From contig NZ_WITC01000036.1 in the NCBI RefSeq assembly GCF_009601505.1, forward strand, positions 216,105-280,104: 64,000 bases of DNA. Reading direction: 5' to 3'. Shown one piece after another: positions 1-10,511 of the stretch (its first letter is position 1; each line of letters opens with the position of its first letter). Both the position numbers and the translations under genes were made by a program. The notes under the pieces were generated by a model, which did no database searches, was not told where the DNA came from, and saw only the letters and a program-made list of their open reading frames with translations. This stretch comes from Sinorhizobium terangae (GTDB taxonomy: Bacteria; Pseudomonadota; Alphaproteobacteria; Rhizobiales; Rhizobiaceae).

Positions 1-32
1 TTTCCGTCCGGAATTGCGTAGTTTCAAAGGAT

Positions 33-74
33 TAGAGCATTTCACTGTTTCAATGAAAAACAGCGAATGCTCTA
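33..74. terminator. Imperfect palindrome at the end of the flgE-flgJ operon
   Basis: Arms TAGAGCATTtCaCTGTTT and AAACAGcGaATGCTCTA face each other across a short AT-rich loop. The last arm contains the stop codon of the rod-binding protein gene. It looks like one of the short palindromes common between rhizobial genes and may end or stabilise the flagellar transcript; there is no clear T-run, so simple intrinsic termination is uncertain. Confidence 0.5.
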
Positions 75-623
75 GGCTTGCTTCTTCTTTTCATCGTTGG
101 TCAAAAAGCCGGAGAGAGCCTTGCGCTCGTATTCCTGGACCATGCTCGTCGCGAGGTTGTGGCTGTTGCCGTCGACCGAAGCATTCACCCGATCGGTCGC
201 ATCGCCCCCGACCATCCGGTCGGCAATGCCGATACCGCCGCCTGCGGCAAGTACGTCGCCGATCTGCTCGGCCATCATGCTCTTCCAGACGTCGCCGGAT
301 GTGCCCTTGCCGTAGACGTTTTCGCTTTCGCTGGGCAGCATGGATTTCACGAAATTCTGCAGCACCATCGCCTCGAATTTCCGATAGGTCTCGGGAATCT
401 TCTTCTGCTCGACGCGGTTGTTGATGTCGCCCAGTCCGGTCGATCCCTCGGAGGGGTCGACAACGGAAACTGCCGCGGCAAAACCGTTGCCGTTCTCCGC
501 AAGGCTCCTTGCCTGGAAAGCGGCGCGATTGGCCTTGAGCCTTGCCTGAGCCTCCTGAATTTCCGCCGGATCGGCCGCACGGACGACGTCCATCACAAGG
601 TCGCTGGGCGGGGAAATAGCCAT
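72..623 (-). CDS. flgJ: Flagellar rod-binding protein FlgJ/CheL type (no muramidase domain)
   Basis: 183-residue protein that ends the flgE...fliR operon. The central part (about residues 80-140, with EAMVLQNFVKSMLP and GDVWKSMMAEQIGD) matches the rod-binding domain at the N-terminus of enterobacterial FlgJ and Caulobacter CheL. The muramidase half of enteric FlgJ is absent, as is usual in alphaproteobacteria. It is expected to act as a rod assembly scaffold in the periplasm. The ATG at 623 is chosen because GAGAGGAT precedes it; the frame stays open upstream but with no family-like sequence. Peptidoglycan cutting could be supplied by the transglycosylase at 10.5-11.1 kb (inference). Confidence 0.82.
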   Translation of the reverse strand: MAISPPSDLVMDVVRAADPAEIQEAQARLKANRAAFQARSLAENGNGFAAAVSVVDPSEGSTGLGDINNRVEQKKIPETYRKFEAMVLQNFVKSMLPSESENVYGKGTSGDVWKSMMAEQIGDVLAAGGGIGIADRMVGGDATDRVNASVDGNSHNLATSMVQEYERKALSGFLTNDEKKKQA

Positions 624-719
624 GTCAGATCCTCTCGAACCGAAGCGCCCGCAATCCTGCGCGGCCGCAAATGTCCCGAACCGGCTTGCCCATCGTTGGC
701 AGGCCAACCCGATGGCCCA

Positions 720-1127
720 CTATCGCCCTTCAACCTTACCGGAAGCTGGCGGAGCGAGGTGCTGGTCGATCAGATCGAGGATCGCATTGTCGGCCGCCTC
801 GCGGTCCTCGACGAGGCGGGCATCTTTCATGTGCTCTTCGAAGCGGTCGCCTTTTGCGCGTTCCCTCAGCATGCGCGCCTCGTGAACCTGCTGGATGCCG
901 AGCAGCATCTGATCCTTCTGTACCAGGCGCCCGAGCTGGGAGGCGTAATGGCCCGAGAAGACACGATGCATCGGGTGAGCCGAACCCATTGCATCGACGA
1001 CCACGTCGATCGTTTCGGCAAGAACGGCCCGCTGACGCGTGGTCTCGGTGAACTCGCTTTCCGCCATCCGCTCGAGGTGCCGCTGGACGGCGACCAGGCG
1101 CTTCAACTTTTCCGACCGCGCCTTCAC
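720..1127 (-). CDS. Small coiled-coil flagellar protein, FliJ-like candidate
   Basis: 135 residues, highly charged and predicted almost entirely helical, with heptad-like spacing through residues 1-110. GTG start preceded by GGGAGG six bases away, and only 2 bp after the fliR stop, so it is translated in the fliR operon. Length, charge and coiled-coil character resemble FliJ, the export-gate chaperone that couples FliI to FlhA, but sequence similarity is not obvious to the eye. No other FliJ candidate is visible in the locus. The functional name is an inference; the gene itself is well supported by context and ribosome site. Confidence 0.6.
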   Translation of the reverse strand: MKARSEKLKRLVAVQRHLERMAESEFTETTRQRAVLAETIDVVVDAMGSAHPMHRVFSGHYASQLGRLVQKDQMLLGIQQVHEARMLRERAKGDRFEEHMKDARLVEDREAADNAILDLIDQHLAPPASGKVEGR

Positions 1128-1129
1128 GC

Positions 1130-1882
1130 CTAGCCTCCCTGCATTACCGGCGCGAAGCCGTCAGCAAAGAGGCGCAGCATTGCTGCGATCCCGAGATACA
1201 GCAGGAACATGCCGCCCATGATGAGATAGGGCTGGGAGATGAAATAGACGGGAATCTGCGGGGCGAGCTTGTTCACCATGCCGATCGCGACGTTGAAGAG
1301 GAGGCCATAGATCAGGAAGGGGCTCGCGAGCCTCAACATGATCATGAAGGTCTGCCCCAGCGAATTGGCGAGCGTGATCAGCACACCTTGCGGGTCAAAG
1401 CCGCTGCCGATCGGCATCACACGATAGGATTGCGCGACCGCCTCGATGATCACGTGGTGAAAGTCCAGCATGAACAGGATCATCAGCCCGGCGAAGCTGA
1501 TGAGGCTGGTGAGCTGGTTTTCGGCCGTATCTTCAAGCACGTCCGCCGTTGGCGGCGGACTGAATCCGATCAGCATGGTCGCGGCCGTGCCGGCGAACTG
1601 GAGGCCAAGCACATAATAACGGGCGACGAGGCCAATGACGGCGCCGACGATCGCCTCGGTCGTGATGAGATAGATGTAAGTGTGGCCCTTTCCGGTGACC
1701 TGCGGGTAGATGTCATCCCACATGATCGGCAGGATTGCCATCGAGATCGCCACGGCGATGAACAGCCGGACCTGGACCGGAATCCGCGCGGCTGAAAATC
1801 CCGGCATGATCATGACGCAGGCGCCGATCCGGCAGAAGGCCGCAAACAGCGCCAGTACCGTGCCCTCCGGGTCGGTAATCAT
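1130..1882 (-). CDS. fliR: Flagellar export gate protein FliR
   Basis: 250-residue integral membrane protein with about six hydrophobic segments (for example residues 7-27, 36-52, 67-90, 122-145, 170-200, 215-240), the normal size for FliR. FliR forms the membrane core of the flagellar type III export gate with FliP and FliQ inside the MS ring. Its ATG overlaps the flhA stop in an ATGA arrangement, showing translational coupling to FlhA, its partner in export. Confidence 0.94.
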   Translation of the reverse strand: MITDPEGTVLALFAAFCRIGACVMIMPGFSAARIPVQVRLFIAVAISMAILPIMWDDIYPQVTGKGHTYIYLITTEAIVGAVIGLVARYYVLGLQFAGTAATMLIGFSPPPTADVLEDTAENQLTSLISFAGLMILFMLDFHHVIIEAVAQSYRVMPIGSGFDPQGVLITLANSLGQTFMIMLRLASPFLIYGLLFNVAIGMVNKLAPQIPVYFISQPYLIMGGMFLLYLGIAAMLRLFADGFAPVMQGG

Positions 1883-3966
1883 GAAATCGAGCCGATGATC
1901 TTGATCTCAAGGCCCTTGGCAAGCTCGACGTGGGAGAGCACGGGCAGCGTGGCGAAGAGGCGTTCGATGATCATGCGCACATAAGAGCGGGATTCGGGCG
2001 AACTTACCAGCACGAAAGGCATGCCGCGATCGAGATGTTCACGGATAACTTTGGTCGCCTGTTCGCTGAATTCCTCCAGGTGACGGGGATCGATGTCGAA
2101 CTCGACGATTTCGCCCTTAGCATCGCGCTTGAGTGCCTGATGGAAGACCATGTCCCATTTGTTGCCGAGCCGGAGAACGCGGAGAACGCCGTTGTCGGCA
2201 AGGTCGCCGCAGAGCTGTTGCGACATGCGCACGCGCACATGCTCGACAATCTGCTCGGTCTTGCGCACATGCGGCGCAAGCTCCGCTACGGCTTCGAGGA
2301 TTAGGTGCAGGTTGCGGATCGACACTCGCTCCGCGAGCAGCAGCTTCAACACCGCCTGCAGGCCCGAATAGGACATGTGCGACGTGCAGATCTCGTCGGC
2401 GAGCTTTCGGTATTCCGGATCGAGCCGCTCGATCAGCACTTTCACATCCTTGTAGGAAAGGAGATGCGGAAGATTGTTGCGGATGACCTCGCTCAAATGG
2501 GTCAGCACGACCGAGACGTTGTCGATCGGATGGAAACCCTCGCGCTTCAAGTCTTCCGTGAAGGTCTCCAGGATGGAGACGGCTGGCATGCCGAAGGCCG
2601 GTTCCCTGATCTCGTCGCCCGGCACGCTGGGTCGGCGGCCGCCGCCGGTCACGACCAGCACTTCGCCGACCCGCACCGTGTTGGACGCGATCGTCGTGCC
2701 GTGAATGCGGATATGATAGGCCTTGTCCGGGATCGAGATATCGTCGGAGACCTTGATTTCCGGAACAACGAGGCCGTACTGGCCAGCAAATTTGCGGCGC
2801 ATCTTGCCAACGCGAAAAGCGAGTTCCTGATGTGCGCCGAGCAGTCGCGTGGAAACCTGCTTGCCGAGCAGTAGTTCGATCTCCGCCGTCTTCAACACTG
2901 ACTTGACGGAATCCTTGTCGCTCTCCGTCGCCTGCTGTGCCTTCATGGCCTCCTCAGCCCGCTTCTCCGCATTGGCGGCCTCGAGCTGCTTCGGAATGAG
3001 CCAGCCGAGGAAGGCCATGCCGCCGCCGAGCGCGGCAAAGGGCAGGAAGGGCAGCCCCGGCATGACCGAAAGCAGGATGATAAGGCCGGCGGCGACCGTC
3101 AGTGCCCGCGGATAACCGCTGAGCTGGCCGACGACGGCCTGATCGGTGGAGCCGGCGGTTCCGCCTCGCGAGACGAGCAGGCCGGCGGCGAGCGAGACGA
3201 TCAGCGCCGGGATCTGCGAGACCAGACCGTCGCCGACGGAGAGCTTGACGAAAACGTCGGCCGCCTCACCGATCGGCATGTCGTGGCGGAGATAGCCGAT
3301 GATGATGCCGCCGAAGATGTTGATCGCGGTAATGATCAGGCCGGCGATCGCGTCACCGCGGACGAATTTCGACGCGCCGTCCATGGCGCCGTAGAAAGAG
3401 CTTTCCTCTTCCAGCTCGCGGCGGCGGCGTTGCGCCTCCTTCTCGTCGATCAGACCGGCCGAAAGGTCGGCGTCGATCGACATCTGCTTGCCGGGGATCG
3501 CGTCGAGGGTAAAGCGGGCGCCGACTTCGGCGATACGGGTCGCACCCTTGGTAATGACGATGAAGTTCACCGTGATCAGGATCAGGAAGACGATCAGACC
3601 GATGACGAAATCGCCGGACATGACGAGGCTGGCGAAGCCGGAAATGACCCCACCCGCAGCGTCATGGCCTTCATGCCCGTGCGAAAGGATGACACGCGTC
3701 GTCGCGATATTCAGCGACAGGCGCGTCATCGTGGAAATCAGCAGGATGGTCGGAAAGGACGAGAACTCCAACGGCCGCTGGATCCACAGCGCGACCATCA
3801 GGATCAGCACAGAGAAGGCGATCGAGAACGCCAAGCCGAGGTCGATCAGGAACGGGGGGATCGGCAGGAAGAGAACCGACAGGATCGTCACGATCCCGAG
3901 CGCAAAGCCGATGTCCCGGCTCTTGGGTGCGAGTTTCGGGATGGTCAGCGTCGCCTGTTGTGCCAT
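1879..3966 (-). CDS. flhA: Flagellar export gate protein FlhA
   Basis: 695 residues, the usual FlhA length. The N-terminal half (about 20-330) has eight hydrophobic segments; the C-terminal half is the cytoplasmic docking domain for export substrates and chaperones. The FHIPEP family signature is present as [19 protein letters not shown], followed by the conserved cytoplasmic loop [22 protein letters not shown]. FlhA couples proton motive force to secretion of rod, hook and filament subunits. It is downstream of fliQ, separated by a repeat-bearing 231-bp gap that also holds its own copy of the flagellar upstream box, so it may have a second promoter. Confidence 0.97.
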   Translation of the reverse strand: MAQQATLTIPKLAPKSRDIGFALGIVTILSVLFLPIPPFLIDLGLAFSIAFSVLILMVALWIQRPLEFSSFPTILLISTMTRLSLNIATTRVILSHGHEGHDAAGGVISGFASLVMSGDFVIGLIVFLILITVNFIVITKGATRIAEVGARFTLDAIPGKQMSIDADLSAGLIDEKEAQRRRRELEEESSFYGAMDGASKFVRGDAIAGLIITAINIFGGIIIGYLRHDMPIGEAADVFVKLSVGDGLVSQIPALIVSLAAGLLVSRGGTAGSTDQAVVGQLSGYPRALTVAAGLIILLSVMPGLPFLPFAALGGGMAFLGWLIPKQLEAANAEKRAEEAMKAQQATESDKDSVKSVLKTAEIELLLGKQVSTRLLGAHQELAFRVGKMRRKFAGQYGLVVPEIKVSDDISIPDKAYHIRIHGTTIASNTVRVGEVLVVTGGGRRPSVPGDEIREPAFGMPAVSILETFTEDLKREGFHPIDNVSVVLTHLSEVIRNNLPHLLSYKDVKVLIERLDPEYRKLADEICTSHMSYSGLQAVLKLLLAERVSIRNLHLILEAVAELAPHVRKTEQIVEHVRVRMSQQLCGDLADNGVLRVLRLGNKWDMVFHQALKRDAKGEIVEFDIDPRHLEEFSEQATKVIREHLDRGMPFVLVSSPESRSYVRMIIERLFATLPVLSHVELAKGLEIKIIGSIS

Positions 3967-4033
3967 GTCTCTTCCGTCTCTTCATGAGAGGCGGGCAGCG
4001 GTCGCAGGCGCTGCCCAAGCTATAACGGAAGAC

Positions 4034-4062
4034 CTAAAGGCCCAAGCTTGCGCGAGGGTGGT
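4034..4062 (-). promoter_or_regulatory. Class II-type flagellar box upstream of flhA
   Basis: CTTGCGCGAGGGTGGT (plus strand, 4047-4062) matches the recurring CTTGCGYGAnnnTGkT element seen before other flagellar operons. CTAA lies at 4034-4037, the same 13-base offset as the CTAG tetranucleotide in the flgE, flgB and fliF copies. It is 80 bp from the flhA start. This is the weakest-context copy because flhA could also be read from flgE. Confidence 0.5.
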
Positions 4063-4087
4063 ATAGAAAATGGTGCTGATGTTGATA

Positions 4088-4116
4088 CCCCTTGTGGGGG
4101 AGATGCCCGACAGGGC
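4088..4116. repeat. Short GC-rich rhizobial intergenic repeat between fliQ and flhA
   Basis: Two consecutive small hairpins, CCCCTTGTGGGG and GCCCgacaGGGC, followed by a G-run and further short palindromes to about 4170. The composition resembles repeat elements scattered between rhizobial genes. The 231-bp gap it occupies breaks an otherwise tightly packed operon. Confidence 0.5.
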
Positions 4117-4197
4117 GGAGGGGGGTGCTTCGCCAAGCGCTCGAAGTGAAAGCGCGCGGGGCAAAGCCGCAGCGACTAACTCGGAGCGATCCTTGCT

Positions 4198-4464
4198 CTA
4201 GAATCCGGACTGGATCCGGGAGAAGATGATGTCGGTGAAGATGGATATCTGCGCACCGACGAAGGGTGCGGAAACGGCGACGGTGATCATGACGGCCAGG
4301 ATCTTCGGCACGAAGGTCAGCGTCATTTCCTGGACTTGGGTCAGGGCCTGAATGAACGCGATGACGACGCCGACCACCATGGCGGCGAGGACGGCGGGAC
4401 CGGAGGCCACGATCACCGTCCAGATCGCAGCCTGCACAATATCAAGGGCGTCCGCCTCGTTCAT
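4198..4464 (-). CDS. fliQ: Flagellar export gate protein FliQ
   Basis: 88 residues, the standard FliQ size, with two transmembrane helices (about 14-38 and 50-75) around the conserved QALTQVQEMTLTFVPKILAV stretch. FliQ is a small subunit of the FliP-FliQ-FliR export channel. It starts 7 bp after the flgD stop and is followed by a 231-bp gap before flhA. Confidence 0.95.
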   Translation of the reverse strand: MNEADALDIVQAAIWTVIVASGPAVLAAMVVGVVIAFIQALTQVQEMTLTFVPKILAVMITVAVSAPFVGAQISIFTDIIFSRIQSGF

Positions 4465-4471
4465 ACGGAAA

Positions 4472-5672
<1,201 letters not shown>

Positions 5673-5707
5673 TCAGACATCCTTCATGTTTGTCCGGTTC
5701 CTCCCGA

Positions 5708-6766
5708 TCAGAGGAAATTGAGCAAGCTCAACTGCTGAATCCGCGATGTGAGCGTGTAAGATGTCTCAAGTTGCGTTTTCAGAAGGTTTATCCGCGTCGA
5801 CGCCGCCTCCTCGTCGATGCCTTCGATGTCGCCGATATGCGTGGTGACGAGTTTGATCTGCGCCGCAAGCGAGTCGTTTGCCTTCTTCACGCGAGCCTCG
5901 GCGACGCCAAGTGCGCTGCGCTCGGCGTCGATGCCGGTGATCCCCTTTTCGACGTAATCAAGGGCCGCTTCGCCGATTGCGCTGCGGACTTCCGAAGTGA
6001 CGCCCTTGTCCATCAGCTCCGAGGCGAGAACGCTTGCAATCGCGAACATCCGGACCCCGGTCGTGTTGACGTTCGTCGAGCTTTCGATCACCTCGGACGT
6101 GCTGATGCGGCTCGTCATATTCTGGTTCGATGCATCGGACCAATCGGCGTCCCATTGGGCGCCGGTATACATCGGCTCCACGACCGTCGTGATGAAATCC
6201 TGCATCTGCGTGACAGAGAACTGGTCCATCGACGTCAGAGGCGGAACCTGGGCGGCCATATATGTCGACAGCGCCGTGTTGAACGCAGTCTTGGCGGCCG
6301 AGGTCACCGTCGAATTGTAGTCCGCGAGCGGCTTCGCGTCGGAATTGATGCCGGAAAACAGAAACTCGCCATTGAACGAGGTATTCGCCGCTGCCGTGAA
6401 CAGCGAAAGCGCGCTGTCGATTTCGGTCTTCTGAATAGCCAATTTGTCGGCGGAATCGTTGCCTTTGAAGGTCACCAGCGTATCGCGGACCTTTTGTGCC
6501 GCGCTCGCCATCGTCTCGAGCGCCTCCTGGGAGGCAGAGAGCCGCTGGTTGACGATCGAATTCGTGCTTGTCAGCGCGTTCATGCGCGCCAGCTCGCGTT
6601 GCAGGTTGAGCGAGCGCGAGGTCGTTGCTCCGAGCGTGAGCCCGACATCGGCGTGGCGGCCCGTCGTCAGTTCCTTTTGAAGGTTGAGCATCTCCGCCTG
6701 TTGCTGCTGAATCGTCAGCCGCATGGCGTTTTGCACCGCCAGGTTCGAAACGAAGGACGTCTTCAT
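5708..6766 (-). CDS. flgL: Hook-filament junction protein FlgL (HAP3)
   Basis: 352 residues. The N-terminal helix MKTSFVSNLAVQNAMRLTIQ and LQKELTTGRHADVGLTLGA, and the C-terminal helix ending TSYTLTSRIQQLSLLNFL, are the paired terminal coils of the flagellin/FlgL family. The hypervariable domain lies in the middle. FlgL joins FlgK to the first flagellins. Only 2 bp separate it from flgK, and 35 bp from flaF. Confidence 0.93.
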   Translation of the reverse strand: MKTSFVSNLAVQNAMRLTIQQQQAEMLNLQKELTTGRHADVGLTLGATTSRSLNLQRELARMNALTSTNSIVNQRLSASQEALETMASAAQKVRDTLVTFKGNDSADKLAIQKTEIDSALSLFTAAANTSFNGEFLFSGINSDAKPLADYNSTVTSAAKTAFNTALSTYMAAQVPPLTSMDQFSVTQMQDFITTVVEPMYTGAQWDADWSDASNQNMTSRISTSEVIESSTNVNTTGVRMFAIASVLASELMDKGVTSEVRSAIGEAALDYVEKGITGIDAERSALGVAEARVKKANDSLAAQIKLVTTHIGDIEGIDEEAASTRINLLKTQLETSYTLTSRIQQLSLLNFL

Positions 6767-6768
6767 AA

Positions 6769-8226
6769 TTACCTCACAGCTTCGAGAAGGGCCGCCATCA
6801 TGGCGTCCACGGTGCTGACCAGCTTGGCCGATGCTTTGTAGGATTGCTCCAGGTCGAGCAGCAGGGACAATTCCTCATCGATGCTGACACCCGTTTCCTT
6901 GCTGAGCGCCTCCTGCGTGCGGGCGAGAAGCGCCGATTTGTTGTCGCTAGCGGTTGAAGCGGTGCTGCGCAGCTGCTCCAGCCAGCCGATCGACGATGTC
7001 GCGAAATCGAGGATCGAGCTGCTTCCGTCGAGGCCCGTTGCGGGATCGAAGGCCATGTCCTTACCCATGGCATCGATGAAGCCTTCGAGCAGGGCGGTGT
7101 AGCCCGCATCGGGCGTTGCAGCGCCGCCCGGATTGGACACGACGCCGTTGAAGCCACCGTCGCGCAGCAGCATCGGATTGGCTTTCGCCAAGGGATTGAC
7201 GGCAAGCGTCGCCGCAAGACCGGGAACGACCGTGCCCGCCGGCGGGACCGTACCGCCTGCCCAGGTGAAGAGCCCGGGTGCATAGGGCATCGGCGGCACG
7301 CCGGACGGATTGCCCTCCTGGAAGAGGGTCACCAGACCACGGGCAATTTCGTCGAGCTGCGACTGAAATTTTGGCGCGACGTCGTCGCGCAATTGAAGCA
7401 GGCTCGCCAGCTTGCCTTCGGCCGTCGTGTTGGCACCGGAACCCGCGGCAACCGGTACACCGTCGACATAGATCTTGTTGCCGGTGATCGTCGCATCATA
7501 GGCTGCCTTCGGAGCAAAGGTGACGGACCGCGGCATGGTCTCGAAGAGCACCGTGCCATCTGCCGTGTAGATCACCGTGTCGTTATTGGCTCTCGTCACG
7601 GTCGAGATGCCGATGATCTCAGACACCTGCTTCAAGATCTTGTCGCGTTGGTCGAGGGCTTCGCTCGCGTCCTGCCCCTGAGCCGTCGCCGATTTCACCG
7701 CATTGTTCGCCTTTTCAAAATCGGCAAGCAGGCTGTTCAGCTTCTCGACCTCGATCGCGATCTCCTTGTCGGCGTCGGCGCGCAGGCTCTGAACGGCATT
7801 CGCCGTCGTGCTGATCGCGTTGGCCAAATCGCCAGCGTCCGACACCGCGGAAGCGGCCATCGAGGGGTTTCCGGGCGTCGACGCGAAAGTCTGCAGGCTG
7901 TCCCGGAACGTCGCCAGGTATGTCGCCGGCGACGTTTCGTAGTCGTTGCCGCCGAGTGACGATTTCAGGAGCTCCAAACCGGAAAGCAGACGAGCCTGGC
8001 CGGACGACTGGCCGATGCTCGATATGGTCTGCTTAAGCAGTGCCTCGTTCTGCGCCCGATAGATCGAGACGACCTGCGCTCCGTTCGGCGTCGAGCCCAG
8101 CAGCGCCATGCGGCGCGAATAATCCGCGTTGCCCGCGTTCGCGACGTTCTTCGATACGATGGCCGTCTGAGCCGCCGTGTTGTTGAAAGCCGATTGCGCG
8201 ATTGTGATTGCGGTGGACAGCGACAT
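6769..8226 (-). CDS. flgK: Hook-filament junction protein FlgK (HAP1)
   Basis: 485 residues. The start MSLSTAITIAQSAFNNTAAQ and the NVANAGNADYSRR motif define the N-terminal rod/hook-type domain; the C-terminus EELSLLLDLEQSYKASAKLVSTVDAMMAALLEAV is the conserved FlgK end. It forms the first junction zone between hook and filament. Located between flgE and flgL in one operon (24-bp and 2-bp gaps). Confidence 0.95.
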   Translation of the reverse strand: MSLSTAITIAQSAFNNTAAQTAIVSKNVANAGNADYSRRMALLGSTPNGAQVVSIYRAQNEALLKQTISSIGQSSGQARLLSGLELLKSSLGGNDYETSPATYLATFRDSLQTFASTPGNPSMAASAVSDAGDLANAISTTANAVQSLRADADKEIAIEVEKLNSLLADFEKANNAVKSATAQGQDASEALDQRDKILKQVSEIIGISTVTRANNDTVIYTADGTVLFETMPRSVTFAPKAAYDATITGNKIYVDGVPVAAGSGANTTAEGKLASLLQLRDDVAPKFQSQLDEIARGLVTLFQEGNPSGVPPMPYAPGLFTWAGGTVPPAGTVVPGLAATLAVNPLAKANPMLLRDGGFNGVVSNPGGAATPDAGYTALLEGFIDAMGKDMAFDPATGLDGSSSILDFATSSIGWLEQLRSTASTASDNKSALLARTQEALSKETGVSIDEELSLLLDLEQSYKASAKLVSTVDAMMAALLEAVR

Positions 8227-8250
8227 AACGCGGACCGTCTCTCTTTTCGA

Positions 8251-9480
8251 TTACCGTTTCAGGTTGACCAGCACGTCGAGCAGTTCGGAGCCAGTCTGGA
8301 AGACCTTGGAGTTAGCCGTGTAGTTGCGCTGGGATTCGATCATCGCCGTCAGTTCTTCAGCGATGTCGACATTGGAGCTTTCGAGCGCCCCGGAAAGGAT
8401 TTCGCCGAAGTTACCGGCACCGGCGAAGCCGGTGATGATGACGCCGGAGTCGACGCCCTGCGAATAGACGTTGCCGGACTCAGGCAGCAGCTTGTCTGGG
8501 CTCTGCACGTTGGCAAGAGCGATGCGATAACGTGGGTCGAGCTTGCCGTTTTCGTACTTGACGTAGACGATGCCGTCGGAGTCGATCTGGAAACCGGCGA
8601 CCTTGCTCGGCGCGTTGCCGTCGATCGTACCGCCATCGGAGTTGAAGGCGTAGCCAAGTTGGGTGGTCTTGGTGAGGTCGATGGTGATCGCGGCAAGGTT
8701 CGCGCCAGTGCCGGGCAGACCGGTCATCGCCGTGGTCGTGAGCGTTGCCGGAGAGGTTGTGAGCGCCCCGCTTGCATCAAAGGCCAAGGCCGCGGTGCCG
8801 AGTACACCGGTGGCCGGCGGACCGGCGGTATAGGTCGCACGATCGCGGATTTCGACTGACCAATTGTTTGCTGCGGTTTTCGTGTACACAAAATCGAGAA
8901 TGCGTGTGTTGCCCTGGCTGTCATAGACGACGAGCGACGTGGTGGACGCATCGCCTACGGCGGCGCCTGAAGGAAGATTGGCGCCCATCGACCCCTTCGT
9001 CGACCCCTGCGCGACCAAGCCTTCCGAGCTGAGATTCACCTTAGTCAGACCGTCGAAGCCGTTGACGACAACCGTCGGATCCGCGCCAGCCTGGTACTCG
9101 TAGCCCATCAGCGTGAAGCCGGCGGCGTTGACGAGATTGCCTTCCTTGTCCGGGACGAAGGCGCCGGCGCGCGTCAGATATTCCTGACCGTTTGCGCCTT
9201 CAACGATGAAGAAGCCACCGCCGTCGATGGCGAGATCGCTGCCGGACGTGGTGTAGGTCGTCGCACCCTGCTCGGAGATGCTGTAACGGACCTGGGTCTG
9301 CACGCCGCCGGAATTGTAGGCACCGTTGCTCGACGGCAGGATCATCGACGAGAATTCCGTCGACGCCCGCTTATAGCCGGTCGTATTGGCGTTCGCGATG
9401 TTCTCTGCGACCGTGCTGAGCCGGTTCGATTGGGCGTTCATACCTGAAACGCCGGTTCTCATGGTACCGTAGAGACTCAT
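8251..9480 (-). CDS. flgE: Flagellar hook protein FlgE
   Basis: 409 residues. It begins MSLYGTMRTGVSGMNAQSNRL with the [12 protein letters not shown] rod/hook signature and ends ELTAMIESQRNYTANSKVFQTGSELLDVLVNLKR, the C-terminal flagellar-basal-body motif. FlgE polymerises into the hook. It is the first gene of the long flgE-flgJ operon and has a class II-type box 44 bp upstream of its ATG. Confidence 0.96.
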   Translation of the reverse strand: MSLYGTMRTGVSGMNAQSNRLSTVAENIANANTTGYKRASTEFSSMILPSSNGAYNSGGVQTQVRYSISEQGATTYTTSGSDLAIDGGGFFIVEGANGQEYLTRAGAFVPDKEGNLVNAAGFTLMGYEYQAGADPTVVVNGFDGLTKVNLSSEGLVAQGSTKGSMGANLPSGAAVGDASTTSLVVYDSQGNTRILDFVYTKTAANNWSVEIRDRATYTAGPPATGVLGTAALAFDASGALTTSPATLTTTAMTGLPGTGANLAAITIDLTKTTQLGYAFNSDGGTIDGNAPSKVAGFQIDSDGIVYVKYENGKLDPRYRIALANVQSPDKLLPESGNVYSQGVDSGVIITGFAGAGNFGEILSGALESSNVDIAEELTAMIESQRNYTANSKVFQTGSELLDVLVNLKR

Positions 9481-9511
9481 GTCGGATCCTCAATTCCTCG
9501 TTGCGGCGACA

Positions 9512-9540
9512 CTAGGAGCCGGGCCTTGCGTGAACCTGTC
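9512..9540 (-). promoter_or_regulatory. Class II-type flagellar box upstream of flgE
   Basis: CTTGCGTGAACCTGTC at 9525-9540 with CTAG at 9512-9515, exactly 13 bases nearer the gene. Same arrangement as before flgB and fliF. It lies in the 87-bp gap between rem and flgE, so it is the natural promoter region for the flgE operon, probably with Rem as activator (inference). Confidence 0.65.
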
Positions 9541-9567
9541 TTGAGCTGCCCGGCTCGGTGCCGGCAC

Positions 9568-10239
9568 TCAATTCCAGTCGATGCAGTAGCCAAGGAAACG
9601 CTTGGAATCGATCGGGTCGAAACCGAGCTTCTTGCGCAGCTTCTTGCGCAGTTTGCTGATGTGGCTTTCGACGACGTTCTCCTCGACGTCCTCGTCGAAG
9701 ATGCCGTAGATCGCGTTGAAGATCTGCGACTTCGACACGCGGCGGCCGCGGTTCGCGACCAAGTATTCGAGAATGCGCCGCTCGCGCCGCGGCAGGGCGA
9801 AGACCTCGCCGTTGATTTCCGGATCGCGGCCGTCGGCGAAAACGCGGATCGGGCCGATATCGGTGTAGTTGGTGATGGCCTTGAGGCGCCGGCGGATCGC
9901 GGCAACCCGAGCGAGGATCTCGCGCGGGTGCACCGGCTTGCGCACGACGTCGTCGACCCCGCAGTCGAACAGCGCCAGGGTGTTTTCGAGCGAAGGTGTG
10001 TCGCTCATCGCGATGACCGGTGCCATGGAGCGGTCACGGATCGCGCGCGGCAGGCTGAATGCGCTGTCGCCCTGCCCGATCAGAAACGCTTCGACCGCGT
10101 CGATATCCGAGTCCGCAGCCGTGTTTACCCACTCGCCGAATTCCCTCGGATCAAACCCCGTCGAGGGAATACCTTCGCGCCCGAACAAGGACGTGTAGCC
10201 ATCCTTTACGAGCTCTCTATCATCAACCACCACGATCAT
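9568..10239 (-). CDS. rem: Rem/FtcR, OmpR-type master activator of flagellar genes
   Basis: 223 residues. The N-terminal receiver-like domain (1-115) keeps the acidic pair D6-D7 and the lysine K101 (RKPVHP), but the place of the phosphorylated aspartate is occupied by residues VEAFL (49-53), so it probably cannot be phosphorylated in the usual way. The C-terminal winged helix (about 125-223) ends [20 protein letters not shown], typical of OmpR/PhoB DNA binding. The S. meliloti Rem and Brucella FtcR proteins, encoded next to flgE, have this architecture and switch on flagellar assembly genes under VisNR. Good ribosome site (GAGGCGGA) before the ATG. Confidence 0.9.
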   Translation of the reverse strand: MIVVVDDRELVKDGYTSLFGREGIPSTGFDPREFGEWVNTAADSDIDAVEAFLIGQGDSAFSLPRAIRDRSMAPVIAMSDTPSLENTLALFDCGVDDVVRKPVHPREILARVAAIRRRLKAITNYTDIGPIRVFADGRDPEINGEVFALPRRERRILEYLVANRGRRVSKSQIFNAIYGIFDEDVEENVVESHISKLRKKLRKKLGFDPIDSKRFLGYCIDWN

Positions 10240-10511
10240 TCGTCCGCCTCCGAATCAATATGGGTGCCTCGTTGGATAAAGAGGTACGAATCGAGGGATT
10301 CATGAACAACTAGAGGAAGTTAATGGGAGATTTTAATAATTGATTAGGGATTGCGTGCCGATTTGATCTATATCTAGTAGGTGGTTGTTAATCATGACAC
10401 TAAAATCGTGTGGAAAAGTTAACGGCGTGCAACAAATCCACTTGCCATCACAATCCGCCCGCATTGTCGCCACAATGCGGCAGCGGCTCTAAAATTACAA
10501 CCTCAGGTTGA
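10240..10511 (-). promoter_or_regulatory. AT-rich leader of rem and tail of the transglycosylase gene
   Basis: 272 bp without a convincing gene. The half nearest rem is AT-rich (about 10320-10400) and must contain the rem promoter, the presumed VisNR target. No class II- or class III-type box is seen here. The palindrome CCGCATTGT-cgcc-ACAATGCGG at 10459-10480 lies just beyond the stop of the transglycosylase gene and may be its transcription end, though no T-run follows. Confidence 0.4.
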
